A stretch of DNA of 64,000 bases from Fumia sp045121595. Lineage in GTDB: Bacteria; Bacillota; Clostridia; Oscillospirales; Ruminococcaceae. Numbering within the stretch: the stretch's first letter is position 1; every line of letters begins with the position of its first letter. Positions 17,430 to 26,622 of the stretch are shown piece after piece. The notes below the pieces were generated by a model. The model had not been told where the DNA came from. It searched no databases and saw nothing but the letters and a program-made list of their open reading frames with translations. The DNA lies in NCBI GenBank assembly GCA_045121595.1, contig JBGVGI010000003.1:1-64000 (forward strand), read 5' to 3'. The position numbers were made by a program, and so were the translations under genes.

Positions 17430-19253
17430 TTAAACTTCTTTAAAATCAGCATCTACAACGTTGGGGTCGTCATTAGCAGCACCCATATCAGGGTTAGCGC
17501 CCTGAGCCTGAGCCTGAGCTTCAGCCTGTGCTTTGTAAAGCTTTTCGGAAACTGCATAGAATACTTTCTGCAAGTCTTCCTGTTTCGCTTTTACGTCTTC
17601 GATATCCGTACCCTTCAAAGCTTCTTTAAGAGCATCAATTTTAGCCTGTAATTCAGTCTTTTCGGATTCGTCAATCTTGTCACCGATTTCAGCTAATGTC
17701 TTTTCGGACTGGAATACCATCTGGTCAGCAGCGTTTCTTGTATCAACGTTTTCACGTGCTTTTTTATCTTCAGCTGCAAAAGCTTCTGCTTCTTTAACAG
17801 CCTTGTCGATATCTTCCTTGCTCATATTTGTGGAAGAAGTGATTGTGATGTTCTGTTCTTTACCTGTACCGAGGTCTTTTGCAGAAACGTGAACGATACC
17901 GTTAGCATCGATGTCGAATGTTACTTCAATCTGGGGTACGCCACGGGGAGCAGCAGGAATGCCGTCTAAGTGGAACATACCGAGAGATTTGTTATCCTTT
18001 GCAAATTCTCTCTCACCCTGCAATACGTGGATTTCTACAGAAGTCTGGCCGTCTGCAGCAGTGGAGAAAATCTGAGATTTCTTTGTGGGGATAGTTGTAT
18101 TTCTTTCGATGATTTTTGTGAATACGCCACCGAGAGTTTCAAGACCCAAAGACAAAGGAGTAACGTCCAAAAGCAAAAGTCCTTTAACCTCACCACCGAG
18201 TACGCCACCCTGAATTGCAGCACCTGTTGCTACACATTCGTCGGGGTTTAAGTTCTTGGAAGGTTCTTTGCCTGTTGCTTTTGCAACTGCTTCCTGAACA
18301 GCGATAATTCTTGTAGAACCACCTACGAGCAATACTTTGTTAAGGTCAGATGCGGAAAGTCCTGCATCGGAAAGTGCCTGTCTTACGGGACCCATTGTAG
18401 CTTCAACGAGGTCTGCTGTAAGTTCGTTGAATTTAGCACGGCTCAATGTCATATCAAGGTGTTTGGGGCCTGTTGCATCTGCAGTGATGAAGGGGAGATT
18501 GATCTGAGAAGTTGTAACACCGGAAAGCTCGATTTTAGCTTTTTCAGCAGCTTCTTTAAGTCTCTGCATAGCCATCTTATCGTTTCTCAAATCAACGCCC
18601 TGGTCTTTTTTGAATTCATCAGCCATCCAGTCGATGATACGCTGGTCAAAGTCGTCACCGCCAAGGCGGTTGTTACCTGCAGTAGCAAGAACTTCCTGAA
18701 CACCTTCGCCCATTTCGATAATGGATACGTCGAAAGTACCACCGCCGAGGTCGTAAACCATAACCTTCTGGTCGCCTTCTTTATCCATACCGTAAGCAAG
18801 AGCTGCTGCAGTAGGTTCGTTGATGATACGTTTTACTTCAAGACCTGCGATTTTACCTGCGTCTTTTGTTGCCTGACGCTGTGCGTCTGTGAAGTATGCA
18901 GGAACAGTGATAACTGCTTCTGTTACCTTTTCACCAAGGTAAGCTTCAGCATCTGTTTTAAGTTTCTGCAAAATCATAGCAGAGATTTCCTGAGGTGTGT
19001 AAGTTTTACCGTCAACAGTTACTTTATAATCTGTACCCATATGACGTTTGATGGAGCTGATTGTACGGTCGGGGTTTGTGATAGCCTGACGTTTTGCAAC
19101 CTGACCTACCATTCTTTCGTTGTCTTTAAATGCTACTACGGAAGGAGTTGTTCTTGCACCTTCGTGGTTTGCGATAACGACAGCTTCGCCGCCTTCCATA
19201 ACTGCTACACAAGAGTTTGTTGTACCCAAGTCAATACCAATAATTTTTCCCAT
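17430..19253 (-). CDS. dnaK: Chaperone DnaK (Hsp70)
   Basis: This 607-residue Hsp70 starts MGKIIGIDLGTTNSCVAVMEGG (phosphate loop) and has DLGGGTFDVSI and the linker/substrate domain VLLLDVTPLSLG. The Gln/Ala-rich lid ends in a DDPNVVDADFKEV tail, close to the classic EEVD-like DnaK end. An AGGAGG site lies 8 bases before ATG 19253. It is the ATP-driven client-holding chaperone of the operon. Confidence 0.98.
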   Translation of the reverse strand: MGKIIGIDLGTTNSCVAVMEGGEAVVIANHEGARTTPSVVAFKDNERMVGQVAKRQAITNPDRTISSIKRHMGTDYKVTVDGKTYTPQEISAMILQKLKTDAEAYLGEKVTEAVITVPAYFTDAQRQATKDAGKIAGLEVKRIINEPTAAALAYGMDKEGDQKVMVYDLGGGTFDVSIIEMGEGVQEVLATAGNNRLGGDDFDQRIIDWMADEFKKDQGVDLRNDKMAMQRLKEAAEKAKIELSGVTTSQINLPFITADATGPKHLDMTLSRAKFNELTADLVEATMGPVRQALSDAGLSASDLNKVLLVGGSTRIIAVQEAVAKATGKEPSKNLNPDECVATGAAIQGGVLGGEVKGLLLLDVTPLSLGLETLGGVFTKIIERNTTIPTKKSQIFSTAADGQTSVEIHVLQGEREFAKDNKSLGMFHLDGIPAAPRGVPQIEVTFDIDANGIVHVSAKDLGTGKEQNITITSSTNMSKEDIDKAVKEAEAFAAEDKKARENVDTRNAADQMVFQSEKTLAEIGDKIDESEKTELQAKIDALKEALKGTDIEDVKAKQEDLQKVFYAVSEKLYKAQAEAQAQAQGANPDMGAANDDPNVVDADFKEV

Positions 19254-19278
19254 AATAATTTCCTCCTAAAATAATGTA

Positions 19279-19785
19279 CTAAGAATTGGCAACGGCTACC
19301 ATTGCGTGGCGGATTACTTTGTCGCCTAACTTGTAGCCTTTTTGCATAACGTTTGCCACTACGTTTTTACCTAAGTTTTCGTCTTCGATTATGCTCACCG
19401 CATAATGAAGTTCGGGGTCAAAGGGCTCACCCTCTGCCTTGATTTCCTCAACTCCCATTTTCTGAAGTGTATCAATGAGGGAGTTGAAAATCATCTCTAC
19501 ACCTTTTTTAAAATCGGCATCCTGTGACTCAAAAGCAAGTGCCCTTTCAAAGTTATCAAGCACCGGCAACAAATCAGAAATGCATTTGATTTTTGAAACA
19601 ACACCGATTTCCTCTTTTTCTTTGAGCGTTCTTTTCCTGAAGTTATCAAATTCAGCCATCTGCCTTAAAAGCTTATCTTCAAGGTCTTTATTCTGTTCTT
19701 TAAGAGCGTCAATTTCCTCTACGGGAGCAGAAGTTGCTTCCTCAGTGACTTCTTCTTTAACTTCTTTTTTCTTCTTGTCAGCCAC
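19279..19785 (-). CDS. grpE: Nucleotide exchange factor GrpE
   Basis: This 168-residue protein begins with a charged, disordered Lys/Glu tail and a coiled coil (about 22-65, LKEQNKDLEDKLLRQMAEFDNFRKRT). The conserved beta-domain end, KGYKLGDKVIRHAMVAV, follows. It releases ADP from DnaK. The start is GTG at 19785, with an AAGGAAGG site overlapping the end of hrcA. Confidence 0.95.
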   Translation of the reverse strand: MADKKKKEVKEEVTEEATSAPVEEIDALKEQNKDLEDKLLRQMAEFDNFRKRTLKEKEEIGVVSKIKCISDLLPVLDNFERALAFESQDADFKKGVEMIFNSLIDTLQKMGVEEIKAEGEPFDPELHYAVSIIEDENLGKNVVANVMQKGYKLGDKVIRHAMVAVANS

Positions 19786-19789
19786 TTAG

Positions 19790-20878
19790 TTAATCCTTCC
19801 TTTCGTCTGTTCCTATTACTATATCACGCCGTTTTCCGCGGCTTGGTATGTCACGGTCTGCTTCAAAAGCCTCTGTCATAAGTCTTGTTACGGTATCGGA
19901 AAGATATTCGACGTACGGAATAACTTTTCTGTAATCAAGTCTTAAAGGTCCTAAGATACCAAACGAACCTGCAAGTCGGTTGCCCTGATTGTACGAGCTT
20001 AAAATAAGACTTGAGTTTGTAATCGCAAACTTGTCGCCCTCGTCACCAAAAACAACCTGTATTCCGTCAAACGCATTGTCGAGTACCGCTTCAAGGTCCT
20101 CTTTACGGCTTAAAAGCTCTGCCACGTAGGAATTTTTGAAATCACGCCTTGCAAGTAAGCTCGATTCGTTTTTAATCTCAACCGTCTTTTTGCGAAGCTT
20201 GTTTGTTATGTCATAAACTCCGTAAAGCAAAGGTGCAAGACCCACCATATAACTTCCGAGTGCCACACCAAGCTCTAAAACCATCTCATCGGTCAAGTCC
20301 TCAACCCTGAGACCCGTGATGTTTGCTTTCATAAAGTTAACGAAATAATCAATCTGCTCGGGGTTTAAGTCGTATTCAAGACGGCAGACTCTGTTTTCAA
20401 CGGCTCCGTTTGAAGTAAGCATCAGAAGTGCGTAAAGCCTTCTGCCGGCAGGAATTACCTCAACCCTTGTGATAACCGAGAAGCTCATCTGCTCGGAACG
20501 GCTTATTACGGCGCATCCCGTCATATCAGCCAAAAGCTCCATCGCGTTGCTTATAACGGTCTTGGGGTTTAAGTCACCTTTTACAAGTTTATTATCAATA
20601 ACTTGTTTTTCTTCCTCCAAAAGCGGAATTTTCTGCATAAGGTGTGAAATATAAAACCGATATCCTCTGTAAGACGGTACCCTTCCTGCCGAAGTATGAG
20701 GCTGTTCAAGGTATCCTAAGTTTTCTAAAAGTGCCATATCGTTTCTTACAGTTGCAGGAGAAACTGAAAAGTCAAGCTCCTCGCAAAGCACCTTGGAACC
20801 GACGGGCTCACCGGTTTTTATATACCGCTCCACAACTGATTTAAGTATCTGAAATTTTCGGTCATTCAGTCTGCTCAC
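19790..20878 (-). CDS. hrcA: Heat-inducible repressor HrcA
   Basis: This 362-residue repressor has a winged helix in its first 75 residues (LKSVVERYIKTGEPVGSKVL, SPATVRNDMALLENLGYL) and a GAF-like regulatory domain with the GxLGPxRxDY region (GSFGILGPLRLDY). It binds the CIRCE operator found just upstream and so regulates its own operon. GTG 20878 follows an AGAGGTGAT site. Confidence 0.96.
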   Translation of the reverse strand: MSRLNDRKFQILKSVVERYIKTGEPVGSKVLCEELDFSVSPATVRNDMALLENLGYLEQPHTSAGRVPSYRGYRFYISHLMQKIPLLEEEKQVIDNKLVKGDLNPKTVISNAMELLADMTGCAVISRSEQMSFSVITRVEVIPAGRRLYALLMLTSNGAVENRVCRLEYDLNPEQIDYFVNFMKANITGLRVEDLTDEMVLELGVALGSYMVGLAPLLYGVYDITNKLRKKTVEIKNESSLLARRDFKNSYVAELLSRKEDLEAVLDNAFDGIQVVFGDEGDKFAITNSSLILSSYNQGNRLAGSFGILGPLRLDYRKVIPYVEYLSDTVTRLMTEAFEADRDIPSRGKRRDIVIGTDERKD

Positions 20879-20897
20879 GGTATCACCTCTTTCGTTT

Positions 20898-20924
20898 TTA
20901 GCACTCTAACTTCCCGAGTGCTAA
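20898..20924 (-). promoter_or_regulatory. CIRCE operator (HrcA binding site)
   Basis: TTAGCACTC (20898-20906), a 9-base spacer, then GAGTGCTAA (20916-20924) is a perfect match to the CIRCE consensus. It lies between the promoter and hrcA. Confidence 0.98.
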
Positions 20925-20928
20925 ATAT

Positions 20929-20957
20929 AATTTACCACTTTTTTTCGCATTTGTCAA
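20929..20957 (-). promoter_or_regulatory. Sigma-A promoter of heat-shock operon
   Basis: On the minus strand, TTGACA (20957-20952), 17 bases, TAAATT (20934-20929). The CIRCE operator starts 4 bases downstream, so bound HrcA would cover the start site. Confidence 0.85.
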
Positions 20958-21017
20958 TAGGCATTTTTAAAATATTTATGAATTTTCATAAGATTTTCTG
21001 AAAATGCAATCTTTCTC

Positions 21018-21046
21018 TTCACAACTTGCAAAAAAGGTGGTATACT
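21018..21046 (+). promoter_or_regulatory. Promoter of rpiR-like gene
   Basis: TTCACA (21018-21023), 17 bases, TATACT (21041-21046). Confidence 0.65.
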
Positions 21047-21067
21047 TATTCAAAAGGGGGATTGTAT

Positions 21068-21931
21068 ATGGATATCCTTAAACAAATTTCAGAAAAGAAG
21101 CGGATTTTTTCAAAAGGTCAGAAAAAAATCGCAGAATACATAGAAAATCATTCCGATAAAGCGGCATTTATGACTGCCGCAAAGCTCGGTACTACCGTCG
21201 GTGTCAGTGAATCCACCGTAGTGCGTTTCGCCTGTGAATTAGGCTTTGGCGGTTTCCCCGAAATGTCCCGAGCCCTGCAGCAGACGGTAAAAACAAAGCT
21301 TACCTCCGTTCAGCGTATTGCCGTTACCAAAGAACGTATCGGTGACGATGATATATTAAATAAGGTACTGGTTTCGGATATGGAGAAAATCAAGAAAACC
21401 CTTGAAGAAACCTCAAAAGATGACTTTAACTCCGCCGCAAAAGCTATTGCAAACGCAAGAAACATCTATATAATCGGTGACAGAAGTGCTTCTGCTCTTG
21501 CAAGATTTATGGCGTATTATTTCAATTTAATGTTCGACAACGTAAGAATGATTCATACAGCAAGTGTCGGTGAACTCTACGAACAGGTTATCCGTCTTGA
21601 CAAAAACGACGTTCTTATCGGTATAAGTTTCCCCAGATATTCAAACCTTACGGTAAAAGCATTTGAGTTTGCTTCCAAAACGGGGGCACCCGTTGTAGCA
21701 ATCACCGATGGCGTTACTTCACCTTTGGCAAAGGACGCTTCGGTTTTGCTCACTGCAAGAAGTGATATGACTTCTTTTGTTGACTCGCTCGTTGCTCCTT
21801 TAAGCCTTATCAACGCCCTTATTGCCGCAGTAGGTCTTATCAAGCAGGACGAAGTTACGAAAACCTTTGACCATCTTGAAAACATCTGGGCAGAATACGA
21901 TATTTACAAAAATTCAGAGTCTGAGGAATAA
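21068..21931 (+). CDS. MurR/RpiR-family transcriptional regulator
   Basis: The product has 287 residues from ATG 21068, chosen by the AAAGGGGG site 7 bases upstream and the promoter position. The N-terminal HTH_6 domain (about 1-77) includes TVGVSESTVVRFACELGFGGFPE. A SIS phosphosugar-binding domain (about 120-260) follows, with ARNIYIIGDRSASALARFMAYYF. Family members sense sugar phosphates or cell-wall sugars. It is followed 2 bases later by a flavoprotein gene, so it may control that gene. The effector is not predictable. Confidence 0.88.
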   Translation: MDILKQISEKKRIFSKGQKKIAEYIENHSDKAAFMTAAKLGTTVGVSESTVVRFACELGFGGFPEMSRALQQTVKTKLTSVQRIAVTKERIGDDDILNKVLVSDMEKIKKTLEETSKDDFNSAAKAIANARNIYIIGDRSASALARFMAYYFNLMFDNVRMIHTASVGELYEQVIRLDKNDVLIGISFPRYSNLTVKAFEFASKTGAPVVAITDGVTSPLAKDASVLLTARSDMTSFVDSLVAPLSLINALIAAVGLIKQDEVTKTFDHLENIWAEYDIYKNSESEE

Positions 21932-21933
21932 AT

Positions 21934-23160
21934 ATGAACTACGATTTGATTATTGTCGGTGGCGGTGCATCGGGAATGATGGCAGCTGTACTCGCATCGA
22001 AGGTATATTATAAATCGGTGCTTCTGCTCGAGAAAAATGAACGTCTCGGCAGAAAGCTTCTTATCACCGGTAAAGGCAGATGCAACGTCACAAACAACTG
22101 CGATATAAATACTCTTATTTCAAATATTCCCAAAAACCCGAGATTTTTATACTCGGCTTTTAACAGTTTTTCTTCCGAAGACACTATGGATTTCTTTGAG
22201 AATTTAGGGGTCAAGCTTAAAACTGAACGCGGAAACCGCGTTTTCCCCGAGTCGGACAAGGCTATTGATATCGTAAACGCCCTCGAAAAAGAAATACGCC
22301 GTTTAAAAATCGACGTACATACCGAAACAGTCTGCGATATACTTACGGAAAATGGCGTAACGTCAGGTGTTGTCTGTGAAAGCGGAAAAGAGTATTTTGC
22401 ACCCTCCGTTTTGATTGCAACGGGCGGAAAATCCTATCCGCTTACAGGCTCTACGGGTGACGGCTATAAAATAGCTCAAAAACACGGTCATAACGTTATC
22501 ACCCCTACCCCTTCGCTCATTCCAATCCTCACTGAAGAAAAATGTGTTAAGGATATGCAGGGACTTTCTTTGAAAAACGTCACTTTGTCGGTAACTGAAA
22601 ACGATAAGGAGATTTACGAAGAACTCGGCGAGATGCTTTTTACACATTTTGGTGTAAGCGGTCCGCTTGTTTTGTCGGCATCTGCTCATATCCGTGATAT
22701 CAGGAATAAGGAATATAAGCTTTTTATCGACTTAAAACCGGGTCTTACCGAAGAAATGCTCGACAAGAGGATTTTAAGGGACTTTCAGGGTGCTTTGAAT
22801 AAAGACATTATAAACAGTCTTGGTGCTTTGCTCCCCCGTAAGATGATTCCCGTTGTTTTATCCCGTGCCGGAATTCCTTTTGAAACAAAAGTAAACGCCG
22901 TTACAAAAGAACAGCGTCAATCCCTTTTGAATATGATAAAGGCATTTCCGCTTACCGCTACGGGTTTCCGCCCCATCGAAGAAGCGATTATCACAACGGG
23001 CGGCATTGATACAAAGGAAATAAACCCTAAAACCATGGAGTCAAAACTCCTCCCGGGGCTTTACTTCTCAGGCGAAGTTATTGACGTCGACGGATACACA
23101 GGAGGCTTTAATTTGCAAATCGCCTTCTCCACCGCAAACTTAGCTGCAATGAACGCATAA
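21934..23160 (+). CDS. BaiN/HI0933-family FAD-dependent oxidoreductase
   Basis: This 408-residue flavoprotein has an N-terminal dinucleotide fold (YDLIIVGGGASGMMAAVLASK) and the family signature RLGRKLLITGKGRCNVTNN. The C-terminal FAD loop is GLYFSGEVIDVDGYTGGFNLQIAFSTA. Members are widespread and poorly understood; BaiN in bile-acid-metabolising clostridia was assigned a bile-acid reductase role, which should not be assumed here. It sits directly behind the RpiR regulator and ends at a hairpin terminator. Confidence 0.88.
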   Translation: MNYDLIIVGGGASGMMAAVLASKVYYKSVLLLEKNERLGRKLLITGKGRCNVTNNCDINTLISNIPKNPRFLYSAFNSFSSEDTMDFFENLGVKLKTERGNRVFPESDKAIDIVNALEKEIRRLKIDVHTETVCDILTENGVTSGVVCESGKEYFAPSVLIATGGKSYPLTGSTGDGYKIAQKHGHNVITPTPSLIPILTEEKCVKDMQGLSLKNVTLSVTENDKEIYEELGEMLFTHFGVSGPLVLSASAHIRDIRNKEYKLFIDLKPGLTEEMLDKRILRDFQGALNKDIINSLGALLPRKMIPVVLSRAGIPFETKVNAVTKEQRQSLLNMIKAFPLTATGFRPIEEAIITTGGIDTKEINPKTMESKLLPGLYFSGEVIDVDGYTGGFNLQIAFSTANLAAMNA

Positions 23161-23165
23161 AAAAC

Positions 23166-23210
23166 AAACGTCGTACGATGCCTTTTTGTGCGACGTTTTC
23201 TTATTTTTTA
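23166..23210 (+). terminator. Terminator of flavoprotein gene
   Basis: AAACGTCG 23166-23173 pairs with CGACGTTT 23191-23198, followed by a T-rich tract. Confidence 0.75.
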
Positions 23211-23275
23211 TGCACTTTGTCCGTTTTGAAAAAATAAATACAAAATAGCGGGGGCAAATTTGTCTAAAATAACAA

Positions 23276-23304
23276 TTCACATTATTGATTTAGTGTGTTA
23301 AAAT
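23276..23304 (+). promoter_or_regulatory. Promoter of the liv operon
   Basis: TTCACA (23276-23281), 17 bases, TAAAAT (23299-23304), 61 bases before livJ. Confidence 0.6.
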
Positions 23305-23365
23305 AGTACATGTAATTATTTTCGCTTGAAAATGATATTTTAAAAAAAGAAATGAGGAAAAATTT

Positions 23366-24514
23366 ATGAAAACAATGTTCAAGAAAATTCTTGCCGTTGT
23401 TTGCGCAGCTGCTACAGCTTTGAGCCTTGCAGCTTGTGGTGCAGAAAGCCTCACAGCAAACAACACAGAGTACGTTATCGGCGTTTCCGGTCCTCTTACC
23501 GGTGCTGCTGCAGTTTACGGTGTAGCTGTTAACAACGCTGCTCAGATGGCTGTTGATGAAATCAACGCTGCCGGCGGTCTTAACGGTGTAAACTTCAAAC
23601 TCATCGCTACTGACGACGTTCACGATGCAACAAAAGTTGCTGCTAACTACGCTTCCATGCTCGAAAGCGGTATGCAGGTATCTCTCGGTACTGTAACAAC
23701 AGGCCCCGGCCTTGAATACGCTAACCTCTCTGCAGAAGACAACGTATTCTTCCTTACACCTTCCGCTTCCGGTGACGATATCCCCAAAAACCCCAACGGC
23801 TACCAGATGTGCTTTGCTGATGGTAACCAGGGTGCTGTAGCTGCTGACTACGTTAACTCTTTGGGTCTTACTGAAATCGGTATCTTCTACAAATCCGACG
23901 ACGCTTACTCCAAAGGTATCTACGATCAGTTCAAAGCTGCTCTTAATGCTGACATCAAAGTTGTAGAAACAGTTTTCACAGCTGCTAACGAAACTGACTT
24001 CTCCACACAGATCTCTACTCTTAAAGATTGCAAATTCATCTTTATGCCCATCTACTACCAGCCCGCAGCTATCTTTATGACACAGGCTAAAGACGTAGTC
24101 GCTGCTGATGCTGTATACTACGGTTGTGACGGTTTCGACGGTCTTGCTGGTCAGATGGACCTCAACACAATCACTCAGGAAGTTTCCATGCTTTCTCACT
24201 TCAACTCCAATGCAACTGAAGGCGCTGCTGCTGAATTCGTTAAGAAATACACAGAAGCTTACGGCGTTGAAACACTCAATCAGTTCGGTGCTTCCGCTTA
24301 CGACTGCGTATACGCAATCTACAACGCTATGAAAGCTGCAGGCGACGAAGTTAACGTTAACATCGGTGCTTCCGAACTCTGTGAAATCCTCAAAGCACAG
24401 TTCAACGGTGGTTTCACATACTCCGGTGTAACTGGTGACAACATCACTTGGGAATCCAACGGCTACGTTAAAAAAGGTGCTGTTAAATACGTTCTCAAAG
24501 AAATGACAAAATAA
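23366..24514 (+). CDS. livJ: Branched-chain amino-acid ABC transporter, binding lipoprotein
   Basis: This 382-residue solute-binding lipoprotein has lipobox SLAACG (Cys at 24) and then a type-I periplasmic-binding fold, starting EYVIGVSGPLTGAAAVYGVAVNNAAQMAVDEIN. It should be anchored outside the membrane and deliver leucine, isoleucine, valine or a related compound to the LivHM permease. Codon use is strongly biased (GCT, AAC, GGT), which suggests very high expression. A hairpin between this gene and livH fits differential expression. Confidence 0.9.
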   Translation: MKTMFKKILAVVCAAATALSLAACGAESLTANNTEYVIGVSGPLTGAAAVYGVAVNNAAQMAVDEINAAGGLNGVNFKLIATDDVHDATKVAANYASMLESGMQVSLGTVTTGPGLEYANLSAEDNVFFLTPSASGDDIPKNPNGYQMCFADGNQGAVAADYVNSLGLTEIGIFYKSDDAYSKGIYDQFKAALNADIKVVETVFTAANETDFSTQISTLKDCKFIFMPIYYQPAAIFMTQAKDVVAADAVYYGCDGFDGLAGQMDLNTITQEVSMLSHFNSNATEGAAAEFVKKYTEAYGVETLNQFGASAYDCVYAIYNAMKAAGDEVNVNIGASELCEILKAQFNGGFTYSGVTGDNITWESNGYVKKGAVKYVLKEMTK

Positions 24515-24542
24515 GCTTTAAAACAAATTTATATTGATGATA

Positions 24543-24576
24543 CTTTGCCGGTGTGGTTTTCCGCTCCGGCAAATTG
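24543..24576 (+). promoter_or_regulatory. livJ-livH intercistronic hairpin
   Basis: TTTGCCGG 24544-24551 pairs with CCGGCAAA 24566-24573. No T-run follows, so it is more likely an mRNA-stabilising or processing hairpin that raises livJ over the permease genes than a terminator. Confidence 0.6.
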
Positions 24577-24601
24577 TCACTTTAAAGGTTAAAGGATTTT
24601 T

Positions 24602-25474
24602 ATGAAAATTATTGAGATTTTACTTAATGGCTTGTCTTCGGGCGGTACTTATGCCATGATAGCACTCGGCTATACGATGGTTTACGGTATCGCAAAGATG
24701 CTTAACTTTGCTCACGGCGACATCATTATGGTAGGCGGATATATGATTTTCGTCACTATGGCTGCAGTCGGAAATCCTCTTATCGGTCTCGCTGCCGCAG
24801 CGCTTTTCTGTGTTGTTTTAGGCATCACAATCGAAAAAGTTGCATACAAGCCTTTGCGTGGTGCTTCACCACTTGCGGTACTTATCACCGCTATCGGTGT
24901 GAGTTACTTGCTTCAGTCAACCGCACAGATGATTTTCGGTTCAGCTCCCAAAATGGTAGTTGTTGCTGAACTCGGTAACTTGCAGATTGGTGCTCTTAAA
25001 GTATCTGTTGATACTTTGGTATCTCTCGTTTGCTCTTTTGTTATTATGATTATTTTGAGTGCTTTTGTAAAGTACACAAAAATCGGACGAGCTATGATAG
25101 CTGTTTCTGAAGATAAAGGTGCTGCTCAGCTTATGGGTATCAACGTTAATATGATTATCACCATTACCTTCGCTATTGGTTCACTTCTTGCAGCTTTTGC
25201 AGGATTCTTTATGCTTATGAAATCACCAAGCCTTTCAAACACACTCGGTGCTATGCCCGGTATCAAAGCTTTTACTGCCGCTGTTATCGGTGGTATCGGT
25301 TCTATCCCCGGTGCTATGCTCGGTGGTATCCTTATGGGTGTTGTTGAGGCTGTTTCCTATACTATTCCCGTTATCGCACCATATACAGATGCTATCGAAT
25401 TTTTGATTTTGATCGTTATCCTTCTGGTAAGACCTTCGGGTATTCTTGGTAAGAAGAGGAGGGAAAAAGTATAA
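24602..25474 (+). CDS. livH: Branched-chain amino-acid ABC permease LivH
   Basis: This 290-residue polytopic protein (about 8 membrane segments) has the LivH opening LNGLSSGGTYAMIALGYTMVYGIAKMLNFAHGD. The motif GIGSIPGAMLGGILMGVVE lies near the end. It pairs with LivM to form the channel. Its stop shares one base with the livM start (TAATG). Confidence 0.95.
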   Translation: MKIIEILLNGLSSGGTYAMIALGYTMVYGIAKMLNFAHGDIIMVGGYMIFVTMAAVGNPLIGLAAAALFCVVLGITIEKVAYKPLRGASPLAVLITAIGVSYLLQSTAQMIFGSAPKMVVVAELGNLQIGALKVSVDTLVSLVCSFVIMIILSAFVKYTKIGRAMIAVSEDKGAAQLMGINVNMIITITFAIGSLLAAFAGFFMLMKSPSLSNTLGAMPGIKAFTAAVIGGIGSIPGAMLGGILMGVVEAVSYTIPVIAPYTDAIEFLILIVILLVRPSGILGKKRREKV

Positions 25475-26622
25475 TGGTAAAATCCTTAAAGAAAATCAAG
25501 TGGAAACATTATATAAACTATGTTGTTATTGCTATTCTTACAGTAGTTTTCGGCGCTATGTCACTGACAGGCGGTCTTTCTACTTCCACTATCTACCTTC
25601 TTGAAAAAATTGCGATATCCGTTATGCTCGCAGTTTCCCTTTCTATGGTTGTTGGCTTCTTGGGTGAGCTTTCACTCGGTCACGCAGGTTTTATGTGTGT
25701 CGGTGCTTATCTTGGCGGTAAAACAGCACTTGTGCTCGAAAACGTAATCAAGAACGATTTTATCGTTTTGCTTGTTTCTGTCGTTGTCGGTGCCGTTGTT
25801 GCAGCAATTTGCGGTATTATAATCGGTCTTCCCGCACTCAGACTCCGTGGTGACTACCTTGCTATCGTTACCCTTGCATTCGGTGAAATCGTAAGAAGTA
25901 TCTTTATGAACTCTTCCGACGAATCCTTCGGTGGTGCGCTCGGTCTTTCAACTCCCAGATATGATAAAGTAACACTTTTCATTATCGCTTTGGTTTTGGT
26001 TCTCGCTTGTCTTGCCGTTACACAGAACATTATCCGTTCTTCACACGGACGTGCTATCACCTCTATCCGCGATAACGAAATTGCTGCAAGAGCAACAGGT
26101 ATCAACGTTACTAAATACAAACTTTTAGTATTTACAGTTTCTTCCATGTTTGCAGGTGTTGCAGGTGTTCTTTACTCCTTCTCCAACTTCACAGTTCAGT
26201 CTACAAAGTTTTCCTATAACTATTCTATAGAAATTCTCGTTATGGTTGTTCTTGGCGGTATGGGAAGCATCAACGGTTCTATCATCGCTGCTACACTTAT
26301 TACCTTCCTTGACAACATTCTCCAGACTAAACTCACAGGTGACCTTGCAGTGCTTCAGGACCTTTTCTATGCATTGATTCTCATTGCTTTGGTAATTTAC
26401 AACAATGCTCCCGGTCTTAAAGCATTCCGTGAAACCTACAACTTAAGAAACGTACTCAAAAAACTTAAAATGGCTAAAGATCACGACCCGTCAAAAGCTC
26501 GTGATGACGAGGCTAAATGGGACAGAGTTCCTACAAAAATCAAGATGGACGAAGTTTTGTCCGTTGATTTGCAGGTAAGCTCCCCCTATACCCCCGATAA
26601 GCCCGATAAGGAGGGAAAATAA
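25474..26622 (+). CDS. livM: Branched-chain amino-acid ABC permease LivM
   Basis: This 382-residue permease has about 9 membrane segments and the EAA-like loops typical of LivM (RDNEIAARATGINVTKYKLLVF; VLGGMGSINGSIIAA). The final 60 residues form a charged, Lys/Asp-rich cytoplasmic tail that is longer than in many homologues. Start and stop overlap livH and livG by one base each. Confidence 0.94.
   Translation: MVKSLKKIKWKHYINYVVIAILTVVFGAMSLTGGLSTSTIYLLEKIAISVMLAVSLSMVVGFLGELSLGHAGFMCVGAYLGGKTALVLENVIKNDFIVLLVSVVVGAVVAAICGIIIGLPALRLRGDYLAIVTLAFGEIVRSIFMNSSDESFGGALGLSTPRYDKVTLFIIALVLVLACLAVTQNIIRSSHGRAITSIRDNEIAARATGINVTKYKLLVFTVSSMFAGVAGVLYSFSNFTVQSTKFSYNYSIEILVMVVLGGMGSINGSIIAATLITFLDNILQTKLTGDLAVLQDLFYALILIALVIYNNAPGLKAFRETYNLRNVLKKLKMAKDHDPSKARDDEAKWDRVPTKIKMDEVLSVDLQVSSPYTPDKPDKEGK

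Noticed and set aside
18459..19274. 271-codon open frame antisense to dnaK
   Set aside because: A shadow of a highly biased gene; the product is Cys/Phe/Val-rich with no domain.
23282..24199. 305-codon frame antisense to livJ
   Set aside because: It overlaps livJ and its promoter and resembles no protein family.
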